Positions 27,070 through 35,073 of a DNA stretch of 64,000 bases are shown piece by piece; position 1 is the first letter of the stretch; the number at the start of each line of letters is the position of its first letter. The DNA comes from Tenacibaculum sp. 1_MG-2023 (GTDB lineage: Bacteria; Bacteroidota; Bacteroidia; Flavobacteriales; Flavobacteriaceae). The stretch is taken from assembly GCF_030547425.1 (NCBI RefSeq), contig NZ_JAUORH010000008.1:62001-126000 (forward strand). Direction: 5' to 3'. The notes under the pieces were generated by a model. The model had not been told where the DNA came from and searched no databases. It saw nothing but the letters and a program-made list of their open reading frames with translations. The position numbers and the translations under genes were made by a program.

Positions 27070-28461
27070 TTATATTTCTTTTCTTAACTCTTCTAAATAT
27101 TCTTTTTTATCATCCCTGTAAAATAGATTCATTGTTTCAAAAGGAATAATTTTATTATCTTTATTTACAATATGCACGCATGATTTTTTTACTGCTCTTA
27201 CATCAAAATTATAAGCATCAATAAACTGCATGATTATAATTCTAAATAAGTTATCATAACCTAACTCTGGTGCATCAATATTAGGCAGACAACACATTAT
27301 TGATTTTAAATTCTCTTCTGCCACTTCAACAGAATTTCCTGTACTGAATAACTCTACCATTTTTCCATGTAACGCTTCATCTTGCTCATAAATAATGGTA
27401 TTTTTACTATTATCTAATAAATCATTTGGATTAATATAACGTGTTAGCGGAAACACTTCTCCTCCTAATTTAAGCGCATATCCCATTACCAAAGCATCAG
27501 GATTACAGGGTACAGGTATTAAATCATCTGCGTTAAAAACATCAGTTTGTTCCATGATTTTTCTTCTAACTTCTGTAAGCGTCATTCTATCTGTTTCTGG
27601 ATTAAAACTTTCTAACCTTCCTGCTATTTGTGTTGGCTGAAACGTAACTCCTCTCACACATTTTTGCTGCAAAGCGTAATCGATTACTTTACCTATTTCA
27701 TGATCATTTAATCCTTTTTGAAGCGTAACCACTAAAGTTGTTGATAAATTTAACTTATTCAAGTTATCAAGTGCTTGCTTGCGAATACTATTCAATTCTG
27801 CTCCTCTCAACTCTCTCAATACACTATCTTCAAAAGAATCAAACTGTAAGTAAATTTCAAAATCTGGTGTATAGGTTTTCAATCGTTCAGCAAAAGCAAC
27901 GTCTTTCGCTATTTTAATCCCGTTAGTATTCAACATTAAATGCCGAATGGGAAGTGATTTTGCATAGTCTAAAATTTCCCAAAATTGTGGATGTATCGTT
28001 GGTTCTCCTCCACTAATTTGTACCACATCGGGTTCTTTTTCATTTTTTACCACAGCATCTAACATTGCTTTTACCTCTTCTAACGTCCGATGGCGACCAT
28101 AAGTAGGTGATGACCCAGCATAACAGGTAGGGCACGTTAAATTACACCTATCAGTAACCTCAACAACGGTTAAACATGAATGCTGTTCATGATCTGGACA
28201 TAACCCGCAATCGTAAGGACATCCATAATCTGTTTTTGTATTAAACGTATAGGGCATTTCACTAGGTTTGTTATAGTTTCTGATATTTTTATAATATTCA
28301 ACATCATCTGCTATTAACACTTTTGAGTTTCCGTGTTCTCTGCAACGTTTAAGCATGTAAACCTTGTCGTCTTCAAATACAATTTTGGCATCTACTCTTT
28401 TTAAACATTCAGGACATAAACTCAATGTAAAATCGTAGTAGTTATATTTTCTTTCTGGCAT
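27070..28461 (-). CDS. Radical SAM enzyme with extra cysteine clusters (COG1964-like)
   Basis: Predicted 4Fe-4S/S-adenosylmethionine radical enzyme of 463 residues; substrate unknown. The radical SAM cluster is CNLTCPTC (Cys106, 110, 113), and GGEP at 151-154 binds SAM. Before it come CPEC (16-19), Cys40, CPYDCGLC (Cys81, 85, 88) and Cys96, and a CC pair lies late in the protein. This layout resembles the archaeal-type group that includes the tetraether lipid synthase and the MJ0619 methylase, as I recall that family. The start overlaps the 3' end of the Lgt-like gene by 20 bases, so the two are translated together. A lipid or pterin-type substrate is inference. Confidence 0.85.
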   Translation of the reverse strand: MPERKYNYYDFTLSLCPECLKRVDAKIVFEDDKVYMLKRCREHGNSKVLIADDVEYYKNIRNYNKPSEMPYTFNTKTDYGCPYDCGLCPDHEQHSCLTVVEVTDRCNLTCPTCYAGSSPTYGRHRTLEEVKAMLDAVVKNEKEPDVVQISGGEPTIHPQFWEILDYAKSLPIRHLMLNTNGIKIAKDVAFAERLKTYTPDFEIYLQFDSFEDSVLRELRGAELNSIRKQALDNLNKLNLSTTLVVTLQKGLNDHEIGKVIDYALQQKCVRGVTFQPTQIAGRLESFNPETDRMTLTEVRRKIMEQTDVFNADDLIPVPCNPDALVMGYALKLGGEVFPLTRYINPNDLLDNSKNTIIYEQDEALHGKMVELFSTGNSVEVAEENLKSIMCCLPNIDAPELGYDNLFRIIIMQFIDAYNFDVRAVKKSCVHIVNKDNKIIPFETMNLFYRDDKKEYLEELRKEI

Positions 28462-29194
28462 TTTTTATTTTTAGAATTATAAATTTCGTGTAATATACAT
28501 AACAAACTATACATAATATTTGAATAGTACTTAAACTAAGTATAAAGAAAGTATTTGGTTTTAAAAATTCTATGAAAAAGCGAAAACCAAAGTAGGCTAA
28601 CATAAAAAACTTAAAAAGTTCTCCTGATTGTAAAATGTATTCTTTCTTTAGGTATTTTAAGCTGATGAATAATATTATTAAAAACACCAACTCATATAAC
28701 GCTACCGGATGTCTTAAAATACCGTCACCTAAATTCATTCCAAAAAAGAACTTAGTTTCTATTCCGTAGGTAAATTCATTTATTCCTGAAAGAAAGCATC
28801 CAATTCTTCCTATGAAAATCCCTACAATTATTGGGAGCACAAACAAATCACCAGACGATTTTGTTTCTCCTATTATTTTTTTCGCAATTTCAACACCTAA
28901 CAAACCACCAAACAAGCCTCCCATAATTGTTTTTGTATTCAAAATTTGAAGCATGTTTTCTGTAGAAAAAGTGACTAAAGGATTTTCTAACACTCCCACT
29001 AACCGAGAACCTATCAAAGCCCCAGCTGCTGCACCTAAAATAATAGACAACCTATTATGAGAAGAAATATAATCTTCTTTTTTCTTACGCAAGAAAACAT
29101 AATAACGAAAGGCTAAAAAAAATGCTAAATATTCTAAAATAAGATGAATATTAAGTGTATAACCAAATAAAATAGGTTCAAAAGGTAGTTCCAA
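28442..29194 (-). CDS. Divergent Lgt-like (prolipoprotein diacylglyceryl transferase family) membrane protein
   Basis: Polytopic membrane protein of 250 residues with an Lgt fold. GRIGCFLSGI (129-138) matches the Lgt signature region, RHPVALYE (161-168) matches RHPSQLYE, and FRFFIEFLKP (204-213) matches the C-terminal Arg/Glu motif. Against the Escherichia coli protein, the catalytic His of SFHGG is Phe here (GLFGG), and the Asn of GRLGN is Cys. It may therefore not be a true lipoprotein acyl transferase. It is the first gene of the operon, with radical SAM and small membrane genes after it. The housekeeping lgt is presumably elsewhere in the genome. Confidence 0.82.
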   Translation of the reverse strand: MELPFEPILFGYTLNIHLILEYLAFFLAFRYYVFLRKKKEDYISSHNRLSIILGAAAGALIGSRLVGVLENPLVTFSTENMLQILNTKTIMGGLFGGLLGVEIAKKIIGETKSSGDLFVLPIIVGIFIGRIGCFLSGINEFTYGIETKFFFGMNLGDGILRHPVALYELVFLIILFISLKYLKKEYILQSGELFKFFMLAYFGFRFFIEFLKPNTFFILSLSTIQILCIVCYVYYTKFIILKIKNARKKI

Positions 29195-29247
29195 TAAAAA
29201 AGTTTGTGAGTTAAAAAGCGAAATATACGTAATTACTCAAAAAAAAG

Positions 29248-29255
29248 TAACTTTG
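29248..29255 (+). promoter_or_regulatory. -7 promoter element for dusB, nearly leaderless
   Basis: TAACTTTG matches TAnnTTTG and ends just four bases before the dusB ATG at 29260. The transcript start would fall on or next to the start codon. Confidence 0.55.
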
Positions 29256-29259
29256 CAGC

Positions 29260-30261
29260 ATGGTAAAAATAGGTAACATAGAACTTCCTGATTTTCCGCT
29301 GTTATTAGCGCCAATGGAAGATGTGAGTGATCCACCGTTTAGAGCTTTATGTAAAGAAAACGGTGCTGATGTGGTGTATACTGAATTTATTTCTTCGGAA
29401 GGATTGATTCGCGATGCAGCAAAGAGTGTAATGAAGCTAGATATTTACGAAAAGGAGCGCCCTGTGGGGATTCAAATTTTTGGCGCAAATTTAGATTCTA
29501 TGTTACGTTCGGTTGAGATTGTTGAAAAAACGAATCCAGATATTATCGATATCAATTTTGGGTGTCCTGTAAAAAAAGTAGTTTCTAAAGGGGCTGGTGC
29601 TGGAATTTTAAAAGATATTGATTTAATGGTTTCTCTTACCGAAGCCATGGTTAAACACTCCAACTTACCTATTACTGTAAAAACTCGTTTGGGTTGGGAT
29701 CATGATTCTATCCGAATTATTGAAGTTGCCGAACGTTTACAAGATGTTGGCTGTAAAGCTATTTCAATTCACGGACGTACACGTGCTCAAATGTACAAAG
29801 GTAGCGCTGATTGGGCTCCAATTGCTGAAGTAAAGAACAATCCGAGAATGCATATTCCTGTATTTGGAAATGGGGATGTTGATTCTCCTGAAAAAGCCAT
29901 GGAAATGCGTGACAAATACGGATTAGATGGCTGTATGATTGGTCGTGCTTCTATTGGATATCCTTGGTTTTTTAATGAGGTAAAACATTTTTTTAAAACT
30001 GGTGAACATTTATCTAAACCAACCATTTCTGAACGTGTTGATATGGCTCGTCGTCATTTAGAAATGGCTATTGACTGGAAAGGTGAACATTTAGGTGTTG
30101 TAGAAACAAGAAGACACTACACAAATTATTTTAAAGGAATTCCACATTTTAAAGAATACAGAATGAAAATGGTTACTTCTGATGATCCTAAAGATGTTTT
30201 TGCTGCTTTTGATGAAGTACAAACTAAATTTGGAAATGCAACAATTCCTGAAATAGGATAA
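29260..30261 (+). CDS. dusB: tRNA-dihydrouridine synthase
   Basis: FMN-dependent enzyme that reduces uridine to dihydrouridine in the tRNA D-loop. The protein has 333 residues. LLLAPMEDVSDPPFR near the N-terminus is the flavin-binding signature. INFGCPVKKV holds the active-site Cys, and ISIHGRTRAQMYKG and GNGDVDSPEKA bind FMN phosphate. The start MVKIGNIELPDFPLLLAP is the normal family start. It is divergent from the Lgt-like gene and ends five bases before a convergent permease gene. Confidence 0.95.
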   Translation: MVKIGNIELPDFPLLLAPMEDVSDPPFRALCKENGADVVYTEFISSEGLIRDAAKSVMKLDIYEKERPVGIQIFGANLDSMLRSVEIVEKTNPDIIDINFGCPVKKVVSKGAGAGILKDIDLMVSLTEAMVKHSNLPITVKTRLGWDHDSIRIIEVAERLQDVGCKAISIHGRTRAQMYKGSADWAPIAEVKNNPRMHIPVFGNGDVDSPEKAMEMRDKYGLDGCMIGRASIGYPWFFNEVKHFFKTGEHLSKPTISERVDMARRHLEMAIDWKGEHLGVVETRRHYTNYFKGIPHFKEYRMKMVTSDDPKDVFAAFDEVQTKFGNATIPEIG

Positions 30262-30266
30262 ATATT

Positions 30267-31469
30267 CTATCGCTCAATAAAATTTTTTGAAATTCTAGAA
30301 CTTGCTATCTTTGCAGCTAAATAACCTAGAACTGAGATTGTGATGACTACTATCAGCAGGTTTAACCATTTAAACTCTACTGGATATGCTAAATTTTGTG
30401 TAATCATTAACAATTCAAATCGTTGTTGGATTAGCACAATAATTACCCCTAAAACAATTCCTATACTCATTCCTACCAATGTTAATAAAAAACCTTGTAG
30501 TACGAATATTTTTTTTATATCGTTTATACTACTTCCTAAATTAAACAGCGTTTTTAGGTTTTGACGTTTATCGATAATCATCATTATGATTGACCCGATG
30601 ACATTAAACAAAGCAATAGCAACAATTAAAGTAAAAATTAAATACGAAATAAAGTTTTCAGTATTAATTACTTTATAATACAAGGTATTTAACTGTGCAC
30701 GGGTTTGCACTTTTAATTCATCTCCTAAAACATTTTGCAAATTCTTTTGGAATGTACCAAAATTCACCCCTTCTTTTAAACGAAGTTCAACACCTGTAAT
30801 TTGATTATCATCATACCCTAACAACTCTTGAGCAAGTGAAGCCTCTGTAAAAACGTATTTATTCTGAAATTCTTCTGAACCTGTATACACACCTACTATT
30901 TGTGTTGACACAGATCTAAAAGCATTGTTCGCATTAATAAATCCTTTTCCTGGCTTTGGAACTAAAACTTGAAGTGCTTCACCAAAATTAAAAATCCCTA
31001 ACGATAATTTATACGATATTCCGTACCCTACTACTGCTGTATTCTTATATTTTTCATCAATCCAAGTACCTACTGTTAACAAAGAGTCTGTTGGAATAAT
31101 TTTTGAATAATTTGAATCTACCCCTTTTATTTGGGCAATATGCTCCTTGTCTTTATACTTTAAGAAAACACGTTCTTCAACAACTTTTGAAGCTACTTCT
31201 AGCTCTTTATTTTGTTGCAAGACACTATCTAATTCTTGTGAATATTGAAAAGTTTTTCCTTTAGATGCTGTAATTTTTATATCTGGATCAGATGCATTTA
31301 GTAACGAATCACTAAACGTTTTTAACCCTGAAAAACCAGACAATACAACAAACAAGGCTAAGGTACCAACCACAACACCAAAAACAGCTATTGCTGTAAT
31401 AATATTAATCGCATTAGTACTTGTTTTTGAAAACAGGTATCGTTTAGCTATGTATAAAGAGAAGTTCAA
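30267..31469 (-). CDS. LolC/LolE-like ABC transporter permease, TTG start
   Basis: Inner-membrane permease of 400 residues in the FtsX/MacB/LolCE group, likely part of a lipoprotein-release ABC transporter. One N-terminal helix (about 20-45), a large periplasmic domain, then three C-terminal helices (about 270-295, 320-350, 365-390). The opening MNFSLYIAKRYLFSK is the typical family start, but its codon is TTG at 31469. The nearest ATG (31473) is out of frame. It follows rbfA by 38 bases. No ATPase gene is adjacent, as is common for this gene in Flavobacteria. Confidence 0.86.
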   Translation of the reverse strand: MNFSLYIAKRYLFSKTSTNAINIITAIAVFGVVVGTLALFVVLSGFSGLKTFSDSLLNASDPDIKITASKGKTFQYSQELDSVLQQNKELEVASKVVEERVFLKYKDKEHIAQIKGVDSNYSKIIPTDSLLTVGTWIDEKYKNTAVVGYGISYKLSLGIFNFGEALQVLVPKPGKGFINANNAFRSVSTQIVGVYTGSEEFQNKYVFTEASLAQELLGYDDNQITGVELRLKEGVNFGTFQKNLQNVLGDELKVQTRAQLNTLYYKVINTENFISYLIFTLIVAIALFNVIGSIIMMIIDKRQNLKTLFNLGSSINDIKKIFVLQGFLLTLVGMSIGIVLGVIIVLIQQRFELLMITQNLAYPVEFKWLNLLIVVITISVLGYLAAKIASSRISKNFIER

Positions 31470-31507
31470 GCATTAATAAATTTAGCTAGCCAATGTAACA
31501 AAAATTA

Positions 31508-31903
31508 TTAACGTTTTTGACGACGAGGTAAAACATCTGGGTTTTTTATCGGATCTACATCTTTTCCTTTTAAAGACTTATCAATATCTTCAATATAATC
31601 CAAACTATCATCTCCAAAGAACAACAGTTCTGGCATTCTTCGTAATTGATTTTTTGTTCGTTGTGCTAATTCATGACGAATTAAAGGTGTATTTGATACC
31701 ACTCCTTTAATAATTTCGTCTCTTTTATCAGAAGGGAAAACACTTAAGTATACTTTCGCCACCCCTAAATCTGCAGTAACCGAAACTTTAGAAACCGATA
31801 TAATCACCCCCTTCATTCCATCTTGAGCAGCACGTTGTAAAACGTCTACCAAATCCTGTTGCAACACTCCTGCTATTTTTCGTTGTCTATTTGTTTCTTC
31901 CAT
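31508..31903 (-). CDS. rbfA: Ribosome-binding factor A
   Basis: KH-fold factor needed for late 16S rRNA maturation and 30S assembly. The protein has 131 residues. The N-terminal RQRKIAGVLQQDLVDVL, the SVSKVSVTADLGVAKVYLSVF core and the KNQLRRMPELLFFGDDSL segment match the family. The last 20 residues form a basic tail. A -7 element ends four bases before its ATG, and it is probably cotranscribed with the downstream permease. Confidence 0.93.
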   Translation of the reverse strand: MEETNRQRKIAGVLQQDLVDVLQRAAQDGMKGVIISVSKVSVTADLGVAKVYLSVFPSDKRDEIIKGVVSNTPLIRHELAQRTKNQLRRMPELLFFGDDSLDYIEDIDKSLKGKDVDPIKNPDVLPRRQKR

Positions 31904-31907
31904 GCTG

Positions 31908-31915
31908 CAAATTTA
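31908..31915 (-). promoter_or_regulatory. -7 promoter element for rbfA, nearly leaderless
   Basis: Reads TAAATTTG on the minus strand, ending four bases before the rbfA ATG. It lies in the ten-base gap region downstream of the response regulator gene. Confidence 0.5.
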
Positions 31916-31924
31916 AGGATAAAA

Positions 31925-32569
31925 TTACGGAGTGTAAATTTTATTTTTTATGGCGTACATAACTAAGCCAACTCTGTTTCTTACGTTTAGTTTCGTAAAC
32001 AAACTATCTCGATAGCCATCAATAGTTTTTGGACTTAAAAACATTTTTTCTGCAATTTCTTTATACGTCAATTCAGAACACGCTAACTTCATAAAAGTTA
32101 TTTCATTATCCTTAAACGCAAAGTTATTTCTTGAATTTTTCCCTGAAACTGAATCTAACAAAAGAGTGGTAACATTCCTAGTATGATAAAATCCACTATC
32201 CATCATTTCTAACAGTGCTTTCTCTAGAATTTCTTTTTTGGTATCTTTTAACAAGTACCCTACAGCACCTGCTTTTAACATTTTTAAAATAGTTCCATCT
32301 GTATCTTCTACAGACAATGCCATAACATGAACTTGTGGATAATTATTCACTATCCATTCTGTAGTTTCAATACCATTCATCACCGGCATATTTACATCTA
32401 CTAAAACTAAATCTGGTATATTTTTAGGCGATGCTAAAAACTTTTCTTCGACTTCTTTACCATTTTTGCAAGTATAAAGCACCTTAAATTTATCAAAAGT
32501 GTTTACCATACCTTCGATAGCTTGTGACAATAACGTATGATCATCTACAACAACAACTGAGTATTTCAT
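31925..32569 (-). CDS. NarL/LuxR-family response regulator
   Basis: DNA-binding response regulator of 214 residues. The receiver domain has DDH near the N-terminus, the phospho-acceptor Asp in LVDVNMPVMNG (about 58), and a Lys in LLKDTKKE. A LuxR-type helix-turn-helix follows (LTYKEIAEKMFLSPKTIDGYRD). It is the last gene of a four-gene operon with the histidine kinase, a membrane protein and a lipoprotein. The cognate partner is most likely the kinase 55 bases upstream. Confidence 0.93.
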   Translation of the reverse strand: MKYSVVVVDDHTLLSQAIEGMVNTFDKFKVLYTCKNGKEVEEKFLASPKNIPDLVLVDVNMPVMNGIETTEWIVNNYPQVHVMALSVEDTDGTILKMLKAGAVGYLLKDTKKEILEKALLEMMDSGFYHTRNVTTLLLDSVSGKNSRNNFAFKDNEITFMKLACSELTYKEIAEKMFLSPKTIDGYRDSLFTKLNVRNRVGLVMYAIKNKIYTP

Positions 32570-32624
32570 GATTTCTTAGGTTATATTTAGTTAATTAGTT
32601 GTTGGGGAAATACACTAAGGTTCT

Positions 32625-33374
32625 TTAAATATAATAATTTATTATTAAACTCGTGCCTTTTTGCGGCTCTGACGTAAACTTTGCCTTTGCATTAATTAGC
32701 TTTGCTCTTGCTTTTATATTTTGTAGTCCTAAACCTTTTAATCTGGCTCTTTCCATGTCAAAACCTACCCCATTATCTTGAGCTTTTACCTCTATTGAAT
32801 CTTCTTTATAGCTTAAAAAAACTTCCAATTTAGATGCTTTAGAGTGCTTTATCGTGTTAGAAAAAAACTCTTGAAGAATTCTAAAAATAATTATTCCATG
32901 TTTTTGATTTATCTCTTGTTCTTCTCCTGTTACTATTAAACTTGCTTCGATATAATTCAACCTATTAAATCGTTCAATCTCTAACTCTAAAGCTTCTCTT
33001 AATTTTATGTTATTAATAAAATCAGGATTAATTATTTTTGATAAGGCTCTTACTTCTGTTAAGCTTTTTGCTATAATTTCAGAGATTTCTCCCATATTTT
33101 CTGGAGAGGCATGTTGTAATTGTATTTTTGCTAATGTTAGGAGTTGCCCTATGTTATCATGCAACTCCCAACTAATATTTCTTAAAGTTTCTTCTCTTAT
33201 TTCTATTTGAGTCTCAGCAATTTCACGTTCGTAACGTTTTTTATTTTTATCTCGCTCTTGCAACAATTTATTCTTACGGCGTTGAAACACCGTAAACAAT
33301 GTCACCAAAAAAACAATAATAATAACAATTACTATTGTGGTAACAATTAATATTCTACCTTCTTGTTGCTCCAT
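32625..33374 (-). CDS. HisKA_3-type sensor histidine kinase without its own sensor domain
   Basis: Histidine kinase of 249 residues. One N-terminal membrane helix (about 8-28), a coiled-coil linker, the HisKA_3 dimerization motif ELHDNIGQLL with the phospho-accepting His, and a GHKL ATPase with FSNTIKHS (N box), DNGVGFD and GLGLQNIKARA. It has no periplasmic or PAS sensing domain, so the sensor may be the neighbouring membrane protein or lipoprotein. Its start overlaps the 3' end of the membrane protein gene by 28 bases, which favours coupled translation. Confidence 0.9.
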   Translation of the reverse strand: MEQQEGRILIVTTIVIVIIIVFLVTLFTVFQRRKNKLLQERDKNKKRYEREIAETQIEIREETLRNISWELHDNIGQLLTLAKIQLQHASPENMGEISEIIAKSLTEVRALSKIINPDFINNIKLREALELEIERFNRLNYIEASLIVTGEEQEINQKHGIIIFRILQEFFSNTIKHSKASKLEVFLSYKEDSIEVKAQDNGVGFDMERARLKGLGLQNIKARAKLINAKAKFTSEPQKGTSLIINYYI

Positions 33375-33964
33375 AGTAATCCAAAAGATATAATGATATT
33401 CATCAAGACAATTAACGAGTGTAAAATTGGTAATAAATCTCTATTTTTCATGTAACTCCAAAAACTAAAAAAGGGAATCGCCGGTAAATGAAAAACAAGA
33501 AATCCTACGGATACCCAAAAAGGCAGTAATTTTTTATAACTTAATATCTCATTTGACAATAATAGTTCTCTTAAATATAGAAATATCATAACCCCTACAT
33601 TAAAAGAACCAACTATACTAGTATAGTATATATAGTTTTTATCAAAAAAAGTAATAACCCACAAAAAAACTAGAACAGAAAGTAAGATATATGAAATTTT
33701 TAGATATTTACTTTTTTTTAATAAAACTCTATATAAAAAGAAAATCGTAACGTGTTCAAAAATTAAATGAAAATGATAAATTATAAAATTAGGCTTTTTT
33801 AATCTAATTAACTCCCAACCTACTAGCTCAACAAAAAATGTAATCACAAGAAATAGAGTTAATAGCTTTATAAAGATTGTTTTCTTTTTTAGAAAAAAAA
33901 CACAGCTTAGTAAAGCTACTAGAAACTCTGAATACAGGTACAAAGGAAAACTAAATAGATTCAT
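33347..33964 (-). CDS. Polytopic membrane protein of the signalling operon
   Basis: Unknown function, 205 residues, with about six to seven hydrophobic helices and little else. It lies between the lipoprotein gene (16 bases upstream) and the histidine kinase (28-base overlap). The order suggests it is the membrane sensor or transducer for the kinase. No known sensor domain can be recognised. Aromatic and Phe/Leu-rich helices are typical of integral membrane proteins here. Confidence 0.72.
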   Translation of the reverse strand: MNLFSFPLYLYSEFLVALLSCVFFLKKKTIFIKLLTLFLVITFFVELVGWELIRLKKPNFIIYHFHLIFEHVTIFFLYRVLLKKSKYLKISYILLSVLVFLWVITFFDKNYIYYTSIVGSFNVGVMIFLYLRELLLSNEILSYKKLLPFWVSVGFLVFHLPAIPFFSFWSYMKNRDLLPILHSLIVLMNIIISFGLLWSNKKVEY

Positions 33965-33980
33965 TAATTTTTTTTTTCGT

Positions 33981-34673
33981 TTAGTATGGTGGAGCTAAAC
34001 TTCCTTGATTCCCAGCTCCACTTAATAATTCATCATCTTGAGGTGAAGCAAACATAAACCCTGCTTTGTTTTCTCTCACTGTTTTAATTCTATAATTGTA
34101 ATCATCTCTTTTCCCCTTCTCAAACTCTTTTTTTGTATTATATATCCATTTGTATCCATGCTTTTCTAGCATTTCTTTAAACGTTACTAATTTTCCTTGT
34201 TTTGCAGATTGTACAGGGTCAAAAGCTATTTGTTTGCCATTAACTGTAGTCGTAGGAATATAAATTAGACTGCTATAGCTATTCCCTGTATCTTTATGAT
34301 TTTCTTTAGCTGTAGAGATAAAACTAATTCCCGTAATTTTAATTTTTGCTTTCTTACTAAGGTTTTCTACGTGTCCCAAATACTTTTTAAATTGTACAAA
34401 GTCAAATGTGTTAGCACGTGTATCTTCATAGCCTAAGGCCTCTTCTAGTGGTGCAATTCTTGTTCTATCATAGCTTGATAGCATTTGAATGATTTCCTTA
34501 TAGTTTAACATTTCTTTTGTTCTTCCTTCATCAGAGTAACAAAAAGTACCTTCTGGCACTTGAGACTGCCAATCGTCACAGTCACATTTATTTCCATTTA
34601 TCTTATCACATGAAATAGCAAAACTCATTACAAGAGTTAACAATAATAATTTAAGTTGGTTAGTGTTTTTCAT
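33981..34673 (-). CDS. Lipoprotein at the head of the signalling operon
   Basis: Unknown function, 230 residues. The signal peptide ends in a lipobox (AISC, Cys22). The mature N-terminus is cysteine-rich (Cys30, Cys32 in CDC, and Cys46), suggesting disulfides or metal binding. The C-terminus is low-complexity and ends SLAPPY. It is the first gene of the operon and has no recognisable catalytic motif. It could be an extracytoplasmic ligand-binding partner of the kinase pathway. Confidence 0.68.
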   Translation of the reverse strand: MKNTNQLKLLLLTLVMSFAISCDKINGNKCDCDDWQSQVPEGTFCYSDEGRTKEMLNYKEIIQMLSSYDRTRIAPLEEALGYEDTRANTFDFVQFKKYLGHVENLSKKAKIKITGISFISTAKENHKDTGNSYSSLIYIPTTTVNGKQIAFDPVQSAKQGKLVTFKEMLEKHGYKWIYNTKKEFEKGKRDDYNYRIKTVRENKAGFMFASPQDDELLSGAGNQGSLAPPY

Positions 34674-35073
34674 AATAAAATTGATTTTTTGATTTTCTAA
34701 ATATAACGGCTTATTTCTTAATAAAAAAAACGGAATTACTCAGAAACCCTTTAAAGCCTCAGTTATCAACTAGTTACTTAACATACAACAACCCACAAAC
34801 AGGAAAAACCCCTTATCTCTACAAATGTTTTAACTATTGCTTTTTCATGACATAAACTCTTGTTTTTTTTTAATAAATCTCATTTTTTATTCCCTAAAGC
34901 TTACAAAGGGAAAAACCTTCTTAAAAACCTAGGATTATTACAATGTTTTTACAGTTATACTCCTCGAAAATATACTTCAGGTTTATTTCAATTTTGCCTT
35001 CAGTTATTTCGAAATACTAGGCGAACACCGAAAAGCCTAATTATAAACAGAGTAGGTACACAAAATAAAAAAT
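34674..35073. other. 400-base divergent intergenic region
   Basis: AT-rich gap between the signalling operon (leftward) and the DUF2589-type cluster (rightward). I see no exact TAnnTTTG match facing either operon, no terminator and no credible ORF. One overlapping frame (34860-35192) has no homologous features and begins at a TTG. The lack of the housekeeping promoter motif would fit control by another sigma factor or an activator, but no such site can be identified by eye. Confidence 0.4.
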
